Below are positions 53,866 to 62,802 of a DNA stretch of 64,000 bases, piece after piece. A model generated the notes under the pieces. That model saw only the letters and a list, made by a program, of their open reading frames with translations. It was not told where the DNA came from and searched no databases. A program made the translations under genes and the position numbers. The DNA comes from Collinsella aerofaciens (lineage in GTDB: Bacteria > Actinomycetota > Coriobacteriia > Coriobacteriales > Coriobacteriaceae): assembly GCA_008680965.1 (NCBI GenBank), contig NAKE01000001.1, positions 2,046,001 to 2,110,000 on the forward strand, read 5' to 3'. Within the stretch, counting starts at the first letter, position 1, and each line of letters starts with the position of its first letter.

Positions 53866-54870
53866 ATGGACTGCGATGGCTACCCGCGCATTCCCATGCC
53901 GTTGATGTGCACCGCCTTTGTGCCGGGGCAGATTGACGCTGCGGTTGCAGGCATTTCCGACCCCGATTCACGCACCATCGCCACGGCGGAAGCGCTGTAC
54001 TTTCGCGGACAGGCCACACTCGCCGCCGAGACAGCACGCCCCTATCTTGACGCCACCGACCCCGCACTGCGCTATTCCGCATGCCTTATCTGCGGATATG
54101 CCAGTCTGTCGCTCAACCGTATCACCGATGCCCGTCGTTGCCTTGCGGGCATCCTCGATACGCCAACTGACGAGGAATCGTCCGCCGTCCACGCCACGCA
54201 TATCCTGTTCGCCTCCGCCGCGAGCGTCCTGTTGCACTTGCCTTCCCCGTATTCTGCCGAAGAGTTTTATCCACTTGCGGCGCATCTGCCCGAAGGCCTG
54301 CGCCTGTTCGCCAGCTACGTGATGGCGCACGCGTTGTATCTGCGCGGCGAATACGGCCGCAGCCTGGGCATGGCGGAAAACGCCCTGATTATGAAACAGG
54401 GAAGCTACCCCATCTCGGAGCTATTCCTGCACTTGTCGGCCTCGATGGCCTGTATGAGTCTCAAAGACGTCGACGCCGCAAAAGCGCACTTTGGCGCCGC
54501 TTGGGACATTGCGCGCCCCGACGGCCTTATCGAGCTCATCGGCGAACACCATGGCCTTTTGCAGGGACTCATCGAGGCATGCCTAAAATCGCAATACTCT
54601 GACGATTTCGCTCGCATCATCGAGATCACGTATCGATTCAGCTACGGCTGGCGGCGCATCCACAACCCCGATTCGGGCGAGGACGTGGCCGACGATCTAA
54701 CGACCACGGAGTTCACCATGGCCATGCTCGCCTGCCGTGGGTGGACCAACGCCGAAATCGCACGCCATATGGGCGTGTCGCCGGGAACTGTTAAAAACCG
54801 CCTATCCGGCGTATATGCAAAGCTTGGCATCGGCACGCGCGCCGAGCTGGTCGCGCATATGCTGCGTTAG
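53866..54870 (+). CDS. LuxR-family transcriptional regulator with helical-repeat sensor region
   Basis: A 334-residue protein. The N-terminal two-thirds look like TPR-type helical repeats (ETARPYLDATDPALRYSACL, GRSLGMAENALIM), as in MalT-like regulators but without an ATPase. The C-terminal ~60 residues form a LuxR helix-turn-helix (LACRGWTNAEIARHMGVS, VKNRLSGVYAKLGI). ATG 53866 has GGGAG about 11 bases upstream; further in-frame starts exist. It lies 155 bases upstream of the large surface protein gene and is a candidate for its regulator. Confidence 0.82.
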   Translation: MDCDGYPRIPMPLMCTAFVPGQIDAAVAGISDPDSRTIATAEALYFRGQATLAAETARPYLDATDPALRYSACLICGYASLSLNRITDARRCLAGILDTPTDEESSAVHATHILFASAASVLLHLPSPYSAEEFYPLAAHLPEGLRLFASYVMAHALYLRGEYGRSLGMAENALIMKQGSYPISELFLHLSASMACMSLKDVDAAKAHFGAAWDIARPDGLIELIGEHHGLLQGLIEACLKSQYSDDFARIIEITYRFSYGWRRIHNPDSGEDVADDLTTTEFTMAMLACRGWTNAEIARHMGVSPGTVKNRLSGVYAKLGIGTRAELVAHMLR

Positions 54871-55025
54871 CGACCGGGCCGCCAAGCGCATCGAACGCGT
54901 TCCGGAACCCGGCACTTCGCTCGCCTAAATTGGACATTTTGGCCCTTGAACGGCACTACCGCCACGGGGCGCCATCTCGCAAAATTGGATTATTTCCACC
55001 GATATTTGCGGGATGGGAGCCAAAA

Positions 55026-58000
55026 ATGCTTGATCGCCGTTCGTTACTTGTTGCCGGAGCGTCCTCGCTAGCGAGCATCATGTTGCCTCGCGTGCCGGGA
55101 AGCAAAAATGCCTTCCTGCTGCCGTTCGCGCCCACCGAAGCCTATGCCGACGAAAAAGACCCCTTCAGGGTGCTCGTTCTCTCGCGCACCATGTTTGGTG
55201 TGGTCGTGGTCGACGTCGCCAACAAGAATATGCCCGTCAAGGGAGCGCAGGTCACGCTCGCGTCGCGTTATGCCGCGGGCAAGCAGCTCTCCGCCACGAC
55301 CGACGATGAGGGCACGGCCATCTTTGAGGTCGCGCCGCTTTCGGAAGGCTACGTGGACGAGGCGACGCTTCTCGACGCGTACGACTTTAACGGCGGCATC
55401 TCCATTAGCATGGCGGGCTACCGTGATGTCGAGATTCCCCTTGCGCGTATCCAGGGCGGCACCGCCATAACCGCGCCCACGCGTCCGCTTTCCGACGACG
55501 AGCCGTACTTCCGCCAGCTCACATTCGACGAATGGGACATCCAATACGCCGAAGCCACGTTCATGGCATTGCCGAAGAACGACACGACAAACGAGCAGCC
55601 CGATACGCACGCCTTTACCGTGCAGGCACATCTGCCGCAGGGTGGGCAGGCAACGCTGCGCATTAACAAAGTGACGCCTGCCGCAGGCAGCTCACCCGAA
55701 ACCGTCATGCAGATCGGCCAGATCAAGGCCAGTGCATCGGGTGCGAATAATCTGGCAACGTTCACACTCGAAGATAAGTTCCTCGATGCGGCATCGGGCC
55801 TTCTGGAAGAAGGGTGCAAGCTACGCTTTGCCCTCGACTATCAGGGCAAAACCTACACGCTTTCATCCCCTATGGCCGTTGTCACCGCGCCGGCCGCAAA
55901 GGCGGAATCGGGCTCGACCACCATCATTCCCACCACCATGGACCAAGAGATCACTCCGTTTGATTTCCCCGCGGCGTTTCCCGGCATCGGCGGCAATAAG
56001 TTCACGTGCTGGATACCCACATTTCCGATCCTCTTCGATTTCTCGTTTGCCGGATATGTGCTGTTTGGCGGAGGATACAAACCAGCCAGCTATATGAACG
56101 ATTCGGGCAATCCAGATCCAGAGTACTGGAAGAAATCACCGCGCGAGTCGGGTGCCAAGCAGGCAAACCGCTACCTCGACGAGATGGAGGGGAAGTGGAA
56201 TCAGTACAAGAGCATGAGTGCCGGTTCGGGCACCGACCCAAGAAACACCAAGCTCCTTCGCCACCATTGCACGCTGCTGTTCACGATGGATATCGCCACA
56301 CAGCTGTACGGCTCGCTCGCCTACGATTGGGTGGGCAAAACCTGGGGTGACAACAACGACCCCGCATACGGCAATATTAAGGCCCTCTTCCAGGTAAGAA
56401 CCGACCTCAACTGGACCGAACAGTTCACCTTGGGACCGGTGCCGTTTTTCCTAAACGTCAACCCCTGGGTGCTGGCAAAACTGGCGCTCGCCGTGGGCGC
56501 CCACACACACGGTAGCGGCGCAGCGTTTTTCAAAAACATATCGCTCGACTATTCCAACACCTCGGGCTCATTCACCATCCAGATCGGGCTTGCCGTCACT
56601 TTTGGCGCCGGCGTTGCAGGCGTCGCCTCGTCTGCCGTGCGCGGCGCCGCGTCCCTCACGTTGTTCATTGGGTACGAGAAGGCGGATGGACACCAGCTTC
56701 CGCGACTGCGCGTAGGTGCAGACGTCGATGTCGATGTGATACTCCAGTTCGTCATGTTCAAGTGGACCACCAAAGCTTGGTCGGGATCGTGGCCCACACT
56801 CCTCGATTCGTGGAATATGTCAGTGAACAACGGCGATCAGTATGTGCTCCAGCGCTCTGAGCTGGCCTTGGGTGGAGATACGCCTTATACGCTGGATGCC
56901 CGCTTCGGCTCAGCCGGCAACGCCGAGACAGGTGGTGTGCCGCAATTAATCGCATCGGCCATCATCGTCACCAACGCCGAGCTGCTCGCACGCGCCGAGG
57001 TTAAGGCCACTGCCGTAAACGTCGCGCCTGTCGTGCGCGATTGGGATCAAGCGGTTACGCGCATTGAGCTCGAGGCGGATGCAGAAAGCGACGACACGGG
57101 ACGGATCGAGCATTTCGTCCATGCACTGATAGAGAACGACGAAAACGCCGCGCCAATGTATGAGTACACCTATATCGGGCAGGCGACGAACGCCGTTGCG
57201 GACCCCAACGCCAATTCTGCTGGTGTATCGGAGGACGAGCGTGGCGGCATAAAACCCTCGAGCGACAACGTGCTGTTTTCCGGCGTGCTCAGCGAAGCCC
57301 ACATGAAGCTGGCAATGATTGCCGGCGTAGAATGCCTGTTCCGTATCGCCTCGGTGTGCTACGGCGACAATGGCCGCTCGCGCCTGGTGGTGCACACAAG
57401 GGCAAACGGCACGTGGTCCACCCCCACGCCCGTGGACTTCCCCCTTGGGTTTGGCGAGGGCGACGTGGAGCGCGACGGCATATACGATTACGACTTCGAC
57501 GTGGTGGAATATACGGACGGGAGGGGAAACCAGGACGCCTACGTGCTGCTGGTCTCGGGCGAGCGCCCCGACGGCGACAACACCCTTTTCGATACGGCAA
57601 GCACAGCCGGCATACTGTCCGTCGTGCGCCTGCGCATAAGTAATGACGAGACCCGCGTGGTGTCGCATACGTCATGGCGCAGCATCTCGCGCGGCCGCCT
57701 GCAAGAGGATGGCTACCATTGCCTGCAGTGCCCACGTATCACGGCGGGCAAGACGCTGGTCGACGGGCGCCTGTCGGGTGCCTACCTCCACCGCCGCGGA
57801 ACCACCGCAGAAAAGGCGCTCGGCAGCGAGGCTGAGGTTGCGCTGGAGTGCTTTACCCTGTGGTCGGACGTTTCGGGCGACAGCCTGACGTTCCGCCAAG
57901 TTCTCCGCTTTCCGCAAGCACCGTCGAGTATCGAGCTGGGCGAGCCCGAAAATATCAACGGCAAAATGGTGGTGCCCGTTGCGTACGAGACCGCAGACGG

Positions 58001-59393
58001 CTGCGGCTGCGCATCGTACGCCGTGATCGGCCAGTCCATTGCGGGCTGGGGCGTTATGTCACCAGACGCCACGGTACCCCGTGCGGTGCCGTGGCCACAA
58101 CATTCGGGCTTTTTGGCAACCGTCAACGAGCAACTGCAGCATGTTACTTGGACACGAGGCGCATCGGCATTTGCAACGCAGCCCGTGGGTGCCGCAGGCT
58201 GTGGCCCGGCATCGTTTAGCGTGAGCAACAACGGCAGGTGCGTGCTCTATGTAGAGAACACCGATGGCAAGGTGGGACAAACCTACGACGAAGAAGGCAA
58301 CCCGGTAGCAGTGATGGGCAAGCACTTCCGCATCTTCGCCAGCACCTTGGCAGGCGATCTGTTCACGGAGCCGTTCGTGATGTGCGAGCTGGACCATCCC
58401 GTCGATCAGATAACGACATTTTTGACGTCGGGAGGTATGATCTCCACGCTCGCCACGCACATTGTGAGCGCGGAGAAGAGCGAGGCAGAGCTACACGGCA
58501 TCGAAGTGCCCTTGATGGCGTGTGCCACTCCGACGGGGGCGGTCGCTACCTCGGGCGCGGTGGTGCCCGGAGCAGCAGGCGAATCCTTCATGGTCACGGT
58601 GCGAAACGACGGCAACACCTTGCTGACCGCCGGCACGATCGATCTGTACCGAGAGGACTCCAGCCAGCCGTTCTCCAGCGCGTCCATCGGATTCGGAGTG
58701 AACGCACGTATGGCATCGATCTACGATCCAGAGCTTGCCGAGGACGCTTCGGCCAACGACATGGCACACGTGAAGTACGCGCCCGAGACGCTGGGCACAC
58801 GTTTCGCAACGCACCCGCTGGTTGCCGACAACGGCAACGCCGTGCTGGCACCGGGTTGCACGGCACAGTTCCGCATGAGCTTCGCCATCCCCGAGAGTTG
58901 GGGCGACGAAGTGGGCAAACGCGTCACGCTGTATGCGAAGGCGCGTGACCTGGTGGCACTCGATCCCGTAACGCTCGAAGAAATTCGACCGGGTGCAAAC
59001 TCGACGCTGGACGCCGTACTGCACGAGCTTCATGTACCCGACGCGGCATGCGAGCGCTCAGAAGTTCAGGTCGGCGTATGCGACAGCGCGGATACGACAG
59101 GACTTCACGACGCCCCGATGACAGCAGACGGCGATGGTGGCTCGAGCGGCGGCGGTACTGACGAGGGCGACGGCTCCGGAGGAAGCAGCTCCGGCAGTGG
59201 CAAGGACCACGGCAATAACAAGCGCTCCGGAAAAGCGGGCGCGCTTGCGGGCACGGGCGATGTCAACGCTCCCCTTACGGCAGCCGCTGCTGCACTCGCC
59301 GCGGCAGGCGCCGGCCTCGTCGCCTACAGCGTCCGCCGCACGGCGCTCGAAACCGACACAGCTAATAAGGTCAATTCGGATAGGCCTCGCTAG
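55026..59393 (+). CDS. Large exported LAxTG-anchored surface protein
   Basis: A 1,455-residue protein. The N-terminus (LDRRSLLVAGASSLASIML) is a twin-arginine-like or Sec signal. A carboxypeptidase-regulatory-like beta domain follows (about 50-150; VDVANKNMPVKGAQVTL). The middle 1,000 residues are not recognised; they include FSFAGYVLFGGGYKP and repeated beta-rich segments. A Gly/Ser-rich linker, LAGTG at 1407-1411, a hydrophobic helix (LTAAAAALAAAGAGLVAY) and basic residues form a sortase anchor of the LAxTG type. GGGAG precedes ATG 55026. It is probably displayed on the wall; ligand unknown. Confidence 0.8.
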   Translation: MLDRRSLLVAGASSLASIMLPRVPGSKNAFLLPFAPTEAYADEKDPFRVLVLSRTMFGVVVVDVANKNMPVKGAQVTLASRYAAGKQLSATTDDEGTAIFEVAPLSEGYVDEATLLDAYDFNGGISISMAGYRDVEIPLARIQGGTAITAPTRPLSDDEPYFRQLTFDEWDIQYAEATFMALPKNDTTNEQPDTHAFTVQAHLPQGGQATLRINKVTPAAGSSPETVMQIGQIKASASGANNLATFTLEDKFLDAASGLLEEGCKLRFALDYQGKTYTLSSPMAVVTAPAAKAESGSTTIIPTTMDQEITPFDFPAAFPGIGGNKFTCWIPTFPILFDFSFAGYVLFGGGYKPASYMNDSGNPDPEYWKKSPRESGAKQANRYLDEMEGKWNQYKSMSAGSGTDPRNTKLLRHHCTLLFTMDIATQLYGSLAYDWVGKTWGDNNDPAYGNIKALFQVRTDLNWTEQFTLGPVPFFLNVNPWVLAKLALAVGAHTHGSGAAFFKNISLDYSNTSGSFTIQIGLAVTFGAGVAGVASSAVRGAASLTLFIGYEKADGHQLPRLRVGADVDVDVILQFVMFKWTTKAWSGSWPTLLDSWNMSVNNGDQYVLQRSELALGGDTPYTLDARFGSAGNAETGGVPQLIASAIIVTNAELLARAEVKATAVNVAPVVRDWDQAVTRIELEADAESDDTGRIEHFVHALIENDENAAPMYEYTYIGQATNAVADPNANSAGVSEDERGGIKPSSDNVLFSGVLSEAHMKLAMIAGVECLFRIASVCYGDNGRSRLVVHTRANGTWSTPTPVDFPLGFGEGDVERDGIYDYDFDVVEYTDGRGNQDAYVLLVSGERPDGDNTLFDTASTAGILSVVRLRISNDETRVVSHTSWRSISRGRLQEDGYHCLQCPRITAGKTLVDGRLSGAYLHRRGTTAEKALGSEAEVALECFTLWSDVSGDSLTFRQVLRFPQAPSSIELGEPENINGKMVVPVAYETADGCGCASYAVIGQSIAGWGVMSPDATVPRAVPWPQHSGFLATVNEQLQHVTWTRGASAFATQPVGAAGCGPASFSVSNNGRCVLYVENTDGKVGQTYDEEGNPVAVMGKHFRIFASTLAGDLFTEPFVMCELDHPVDQITTFLTSGGMISTLATHIVSAEKSEAELHGIEVPLMACATPTGAVATSGAVVPGAAGESFMVTVRNDGNTLLTAGTIDLYREDSSQPFSSASIGFGVNARMASIYDPELAEDASANDMAHVKYAPETLGTRFATHPLVADNGNAVLAPGCTAQFRMSFAIPESWGDEVGKRVTLYAKARDLVALDPVTLEEIRPGANSTLDAVLHELHVPDAACERSEVQVGVCDSADTTGLHDAPMTADGDGGSSGGGTDEGDGSGGSSSGSGKDHGNNKRSGKAGALAGTGDVNAPLTAAAAALAAAGAGLVAYSVRRTALETDTANKVNSDRPR

Positions 59394-59438
59394 CTCCTAC
59401 TTACTTTTGTGAGAGGCGCCGACTCGGCTAATCGAGCA

Positions 59439-60068
59439 TCAAAATGGGCTGGTTCTGGATACCCAGAGCCGGCCCATTGCGCAATAGATGTCGTCTGAGG
59501 AGTCGAGTTCTGCCTCGAGCTTGGCACGGCGTCTTTTCGCCGTGAAAAACGTTGCACACAGGACAGCAAACGTGGCCGCGAAAATCGTCGCACCGCAGAA
59601 CACGCCCGTGGCCAGGTTCGCCAACCAAAAGACGCTTTCGAGCGGTACGATCTGCGCCTCAGCGACACAGCGCATTGCGGCAATAACAAGCGCGAACGCG
59701 GTGCCGCTAAGACCGCTGACAAGCAGGAAATATCCAACAGGAAGATGCTCGGTTTGCCCAAAACGATTGGTATCGACATAGCCCTTCCGCGTTTGCAGTC
59801 CTGCGCAAATCAACATCACGAGAATGAGCCACAAATACATGGCTGCCTCGAACGGCGTTGCAAAGCCATGCGGCATTTCACTGGCGTCGCTGTGAACCCA
59901 CGCAACCTGTCGAGCTATAAACTGGTAGAAAAAGATCATCAACATGCCAAACGAAAGCAGCACGAAACCAATCTTGTAGATCTTCGCGCTCTCAGCCTCC
60001 AGGCGCTCATCCTTTGGACCGGCATATTCACGCCACTTTTGCACGAGTTTTAAATCTTCAAATTTCAT
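59439..60068 (-). CDS. Membrane protein of unknown function, operon with XRE regulator
   Basis: A 209-residue protein with four predicted membrane helices (about 30-51, 78-97, 115-138 and 149-173) and charged ends. It resembles DUF6773/DUF3169-type membrane proteins encoded beside small XRE regulators in Gram-positives. It begins 9 bases after the XRE gene. Function is unknown. Confidence 0.78.
   Translation of the reverse strand: MKFEDLKLVQKWREYAGPKDERLEAESAKIYKIGFVLLSFGMLMIFFYQFIARQVAWVHSDASEMPHGFATPFEAAMYLWLILVMLICAGLQTRKGYVDTNRFGQTEHLPVGYFLLVSGLSGTAFALVIAAMRCVAEAQIVPLESVFWLANLATGVFCGATIFAATFAVLCATFFTAKRRRAKLEAELDSSDDIYCAMGRLWVSRTSPF
59443..59478. terminator. Hairpin at the end of the surface-protein and membrane-protein genes
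   Basis: AATGGGCTGGTTCTGG (59443-59458) pairs with CCAGAGCCGGCCCATT (59463-59478), 16 bp with two G-T pairs. It serves as a terminator for the + strand gene while lying within the last 13 codons of the minus-strand gene. Confidence 0.6.
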
Positions 60069-60077
60069 AGCGAACTC

Positions 60078-60308
60078 CTAAAGAGCGTCAGGGTCGACGT
60101 TGCTCTCGTCTTCCCAAAACAAGTCGTTCAACGTAACGCGTAGCGCTTTACAGATTGCCACGCACAAATTGAGCGTGGGGTTGTAGCCGCCCGCCTCGAT
60201 AAGGCCGATGGTTTGGCGCGTAACGCCCACGGCTTGGGCTAAGTCAGCTTGCGAAAGGCCAGCCGCCGCGCGTGCCGCCTTCATGCGTAGGTTCTTTTTG
60301 CCCGGCAT
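60078..60308 (-). CDS. XRE-family helix-turn-helix regulator
   Basis: A 76-residue Cro/CI-type protein of the YgzD/YozG-like group: LRMKAARAAAGLSQADLAQA, then GVTRQTIGLIEAG and the C-terminal LNDLFWEDE. ATG 60308 has AAAGGA 6 bases upstream; the longer frame to 60368 lacks a ribosome site. The pairing with a downstream membrane protein gene is typical of this group. Confidence 0.9.
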   Translation of the reverse strand: MPGKKNLRMKAARAAAGLSQADLAQAVGVTRQTIGLIEAGGYNPTLNLCVAICKALRVTLNDLFWEDESNVDPDAL

Positions 60309-60759
60309 GGAGTTCCTTTCGTAAATGTGGACAGATATCCGTTGCAACATGACAGAAATATATTGCATCCTTCACAAGATGTCAACTATATCTGTCATTA
60401 TGGAAACCATGTTCGCCATCGCCATGTGGACATAACAATCTCGATTCGCTATTCAAACTTACTCGGACAGAACCGACTCGGTTTTGTCCGAGTAAACGTG
60501 ATTGATAGTCGATCGCTGTGCCCGCTCGTGCAATCAGCATCATTCGATTTTGTTTAGTAAAACTAGGTCCCTATTAAATAAAATTCGTTTGTATCCAAAT
60601 TTGTTTAACAATGCCGCGTTACCACTAAACACTATACCCGTTAATCCGAACGATTGTTCGATGGATTTCGTGTTGGGTGGAATCGTCTGTGGGCTGGGCT
60701 ATGCTACCTTGACTATCTATATGACTAAAACGCAGCAAGGGAGCACCGAGAGAGCGAGT
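60309..60759. other. A+T-rich intergenic region upstream of the topoisomerase operon
   Basis: About 450 bases between divergent genes. It holds the hairpin at 60461-60493 and then a strongly A+T-rich segment (60540-60650), far below the base composition of the rest of the window. No gene was found. Long in-frame extension of the GyrB-like frame to 60502 is judged spurious. Confidence 0.6.
60461..60493. terminator. Hairpin in the A+T-rich intergenic region
   Basis: ACTCGGACAGAACC (60461-60474) pairs with GGTTTTGTCCGAGT (60480-60493), 14 bp with one G-T pair and loop GACTC. It is between divergent genes, so a terminator of a short transcript or a regulatory RNA element are both possible. Confidence 0.5.
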
Positions 60760-62757
60760 ATGGCAAAAAACACCGCAAACTATGGTAACGACAGTATCCG
60801 CCAGCTCAAGGATGAGGAGCGCGTACGCCTGCGCCCCGCCGTCATCTTTGGCTCGGACGGACTCGATGGCTGCGCGCATGCTGCCTTCGAGATCCTGTCC
60901 AACGCCGTTGACGAGGCGCGCCAGGGCTACGGCAAGCTCATCACCCTTACCGCCTTTCGCGATGGCTCCATTCAGGTAGAGGACAACGGCCGCGGCTGCC
61001 CGCTCGACTGGAACCCTTCCGAGAAGCGCTTTAACTGGGAGCTCGTCTTCTGCGAGCTCTACGCCGGCGGCAAGTACAACAACAACCAGGGCGGCGACTA
61101 CGACTTCTCGCTCGGCACCAACGGCCTGGGCTCCTGCGCGACCCAGTACGCTTCCGAGTACATGGACGTCACGGTTTGGCGTGACGGTAACAAGTACTCC
61201 TTACACTTTAAGAAGGGCAAGGTCGTCGGCGCCAAGAAGAAGGCGCTCGAGATTGAGCCCAGCGACGAGAACCGCACCGGCACCACCATCAAGTGGCGCC
61301 CCGATCTTGAGGTCTTTACCTCGATCAGCATTCCCCACGATTGGTATCGCGAGACCATGCGCCGCCAGGCCGTGGTCAATGCCAACGTAACCTTCCGCCT
61401 GCGCATCGAAGGCGACGATGGCGAGTTCTCCGAAGAGGACTTTTGCTATCCCAAGGGCATTGAGGACTACGTGCTCGAGAAGGTGGGTGCCGACTACCTC
61501 ACCGAACCCTTCTTTATCGAGGCCGACCGCCGCGGTCGCGACCGCGAGGACCTGCCCGACTACAACGTAAAGATCACCGCGTGCATGTGCTTCTCGCGCA
61601 CCTTCATGATGCAGGAGTATTACCACAACTCATCGTGGCTCGAGAACGGCGGCTCGCCCGAAAAGGCTGCCCGCAGCGCTCTGACCAGCGCCATCGATGC
61701 CTACATTAAGAACCAAGGCAAGTACAACAAAAATGAGAGCGGCATTAAGTGGCAAGACGTCCAGGACTGCCTGGTGCTGGTAACCAACTGCTTCTCCACC
61801 CAGACGTCCTACGAGAACCAGACCAAGAAGGCCATCAATAACCGCTTTATCCAGCAGGCCATGACGGCCTTCTTTAAGGAACGCCTCTCGACCTACTTGA
61901 TCGAGAACAAGGACGCCGCCAATAAGATCATGGAGCAGGTGCTCATCAACAAGCGTTCGCGCGAGAACGCCGAGAAGACGCGCCAGAGCATCAAGACCAA
62001 CCTGCAGCAGAAGACCGACATGGCCAACCGCGTGCAGAAATTCATCGACTGCCGCTCCAAGGACAAGAGCCGTCGCGAGATCTACATCGTAGAGGGCGAC
62101 TCGGCAGCAGGCGCCATCCGCACGTCGCGCGATGCCGAGTTCCAGGGCGTTATGCCCGTCCGAGGCAAGATCCTCAACTGCCTTAAGGAGGACTACCCGC
62201 GCATCTTTAAGTCCGACATCATCATGGACCTCATGCGCGTGCTGGGCTGCGGCGTGGAGATCAAGGACAAGCGCATCAAGAACCTTGGCGCTTTTGACCT
62301 GGACAACCTCAACTGGAACAAGGTCATCATCTGTACGGACGCCGACGTCGACGGTTACCACATTCGCACGCTCGTGCTCACCATGCTCTATCGACTGGTG
62401 CCCACGCTTATCGACGAGGGCTACGTGTATATCGCCGAGTCTCCGCTCTACGAGATCAACTGCAAAGAGAAGACCTACTTTGCCTATACTGAGCTCGAGA
62501 AAAACGGCATCCTCAAAGAGATCGGCGACCAGAAGTGCTCGATCAACCGCTCCAAGGGTCTTGGTGAGAACGATCCGGACATGATGTGGCTCACCACCAT
62601 GAACCCCGAGACGCGCCGCCTAATCAAGGTGGAACCCGAGGACGTCACCAAGATGGAAACCATGTTCAACCTGTTGCTGGGCAACGACGAGGCGGGCCGT
62701 AAGCGCCACATCTCCGAGCATGGCAAGGAATACCTGGACCAGCTGGACCTGCAATAG
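60760..62757 (+). CDS. Divergent type IIA topoisomerase subunit B (GyrB/ParE-like)
   Basis: A 665-residue ATPase subunit. The GHKL ATP-binding site has EILSNAVDEA, DNGRGCPLD and GTNGLGSC (the usual GLHGVG-type loop is altered). The TOPRIM domain has VEGDSAAG, PVRGKILN and CTDADVDGYHIRTL (normally DxDxD plus EG). Length and spacing fit the short ParE class. ATG 60760 is chosen on family length and a nearby GAGAG. Together with the next gene it forms a second topoisomerase II, distinct from the housekeeping gyrase, which would lie elsewhere. Confidence 0.87.
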   Translation: MAKNTANYGNDSIRQLKDEERVRLRPAVIFGSDGLDGCAHAAFEILSNAVDEARQGYGKLITLTAFRDGSIQVEDNGRGCPLDWNPSEKRFNWELVFCELYAGGKYNNNQGGDYDFSLGTNGLGSCATQYASEYMDVTVWRDGNKYSLHFKKGKVVGAKKKALEIEPSDENRTGTTIKWRPDLEVFTSISIPHDWYRETMRRQAVVNANVTFRLRIEGDDGEFSEEDFCYPKGIEDYVLEKVGADYLTEPFFIEADRRGRDREDLPDYNVKITACMCFSRTFMMQEYYHNSSWLENGGSPEKAARSALTSAIDAYIKNQGKYNKNESGIKWQDVQDCLVLVTNCFSTQTSYENQTKKAINNRFIQQAMTAFFKERLSTYLIENKDAANKIMEQVLINKRSRENAEKTRQSIKTNLQQKTDMANRVQKFIDCRSKDKSRREIYIVEGDSAAGAIRTSRDAEFQGVMPVRGKILNCLKEDYPRIFKSDIIMDLMRVLGCGVEIKDKRIKNLGAFDLDNLNWNKVIICTDADVDGYHIRTLVLTMLYRLVPTLIDEGYVYIAESPLYEINCKEKTYFAYTELEKNGILKEIGDQKCSINRSKGLGENDPDMMWLTTMNPETRRLIKVEPEDVTKMETMFNLLLGNDEAGRKRHISEHGKEYLDQLDLQ

Positions 62758-62802
62758 CAGCAAATCGATAGCGACGGCCCATAAGAAGTTCAAGAGGAAA
62801 TC

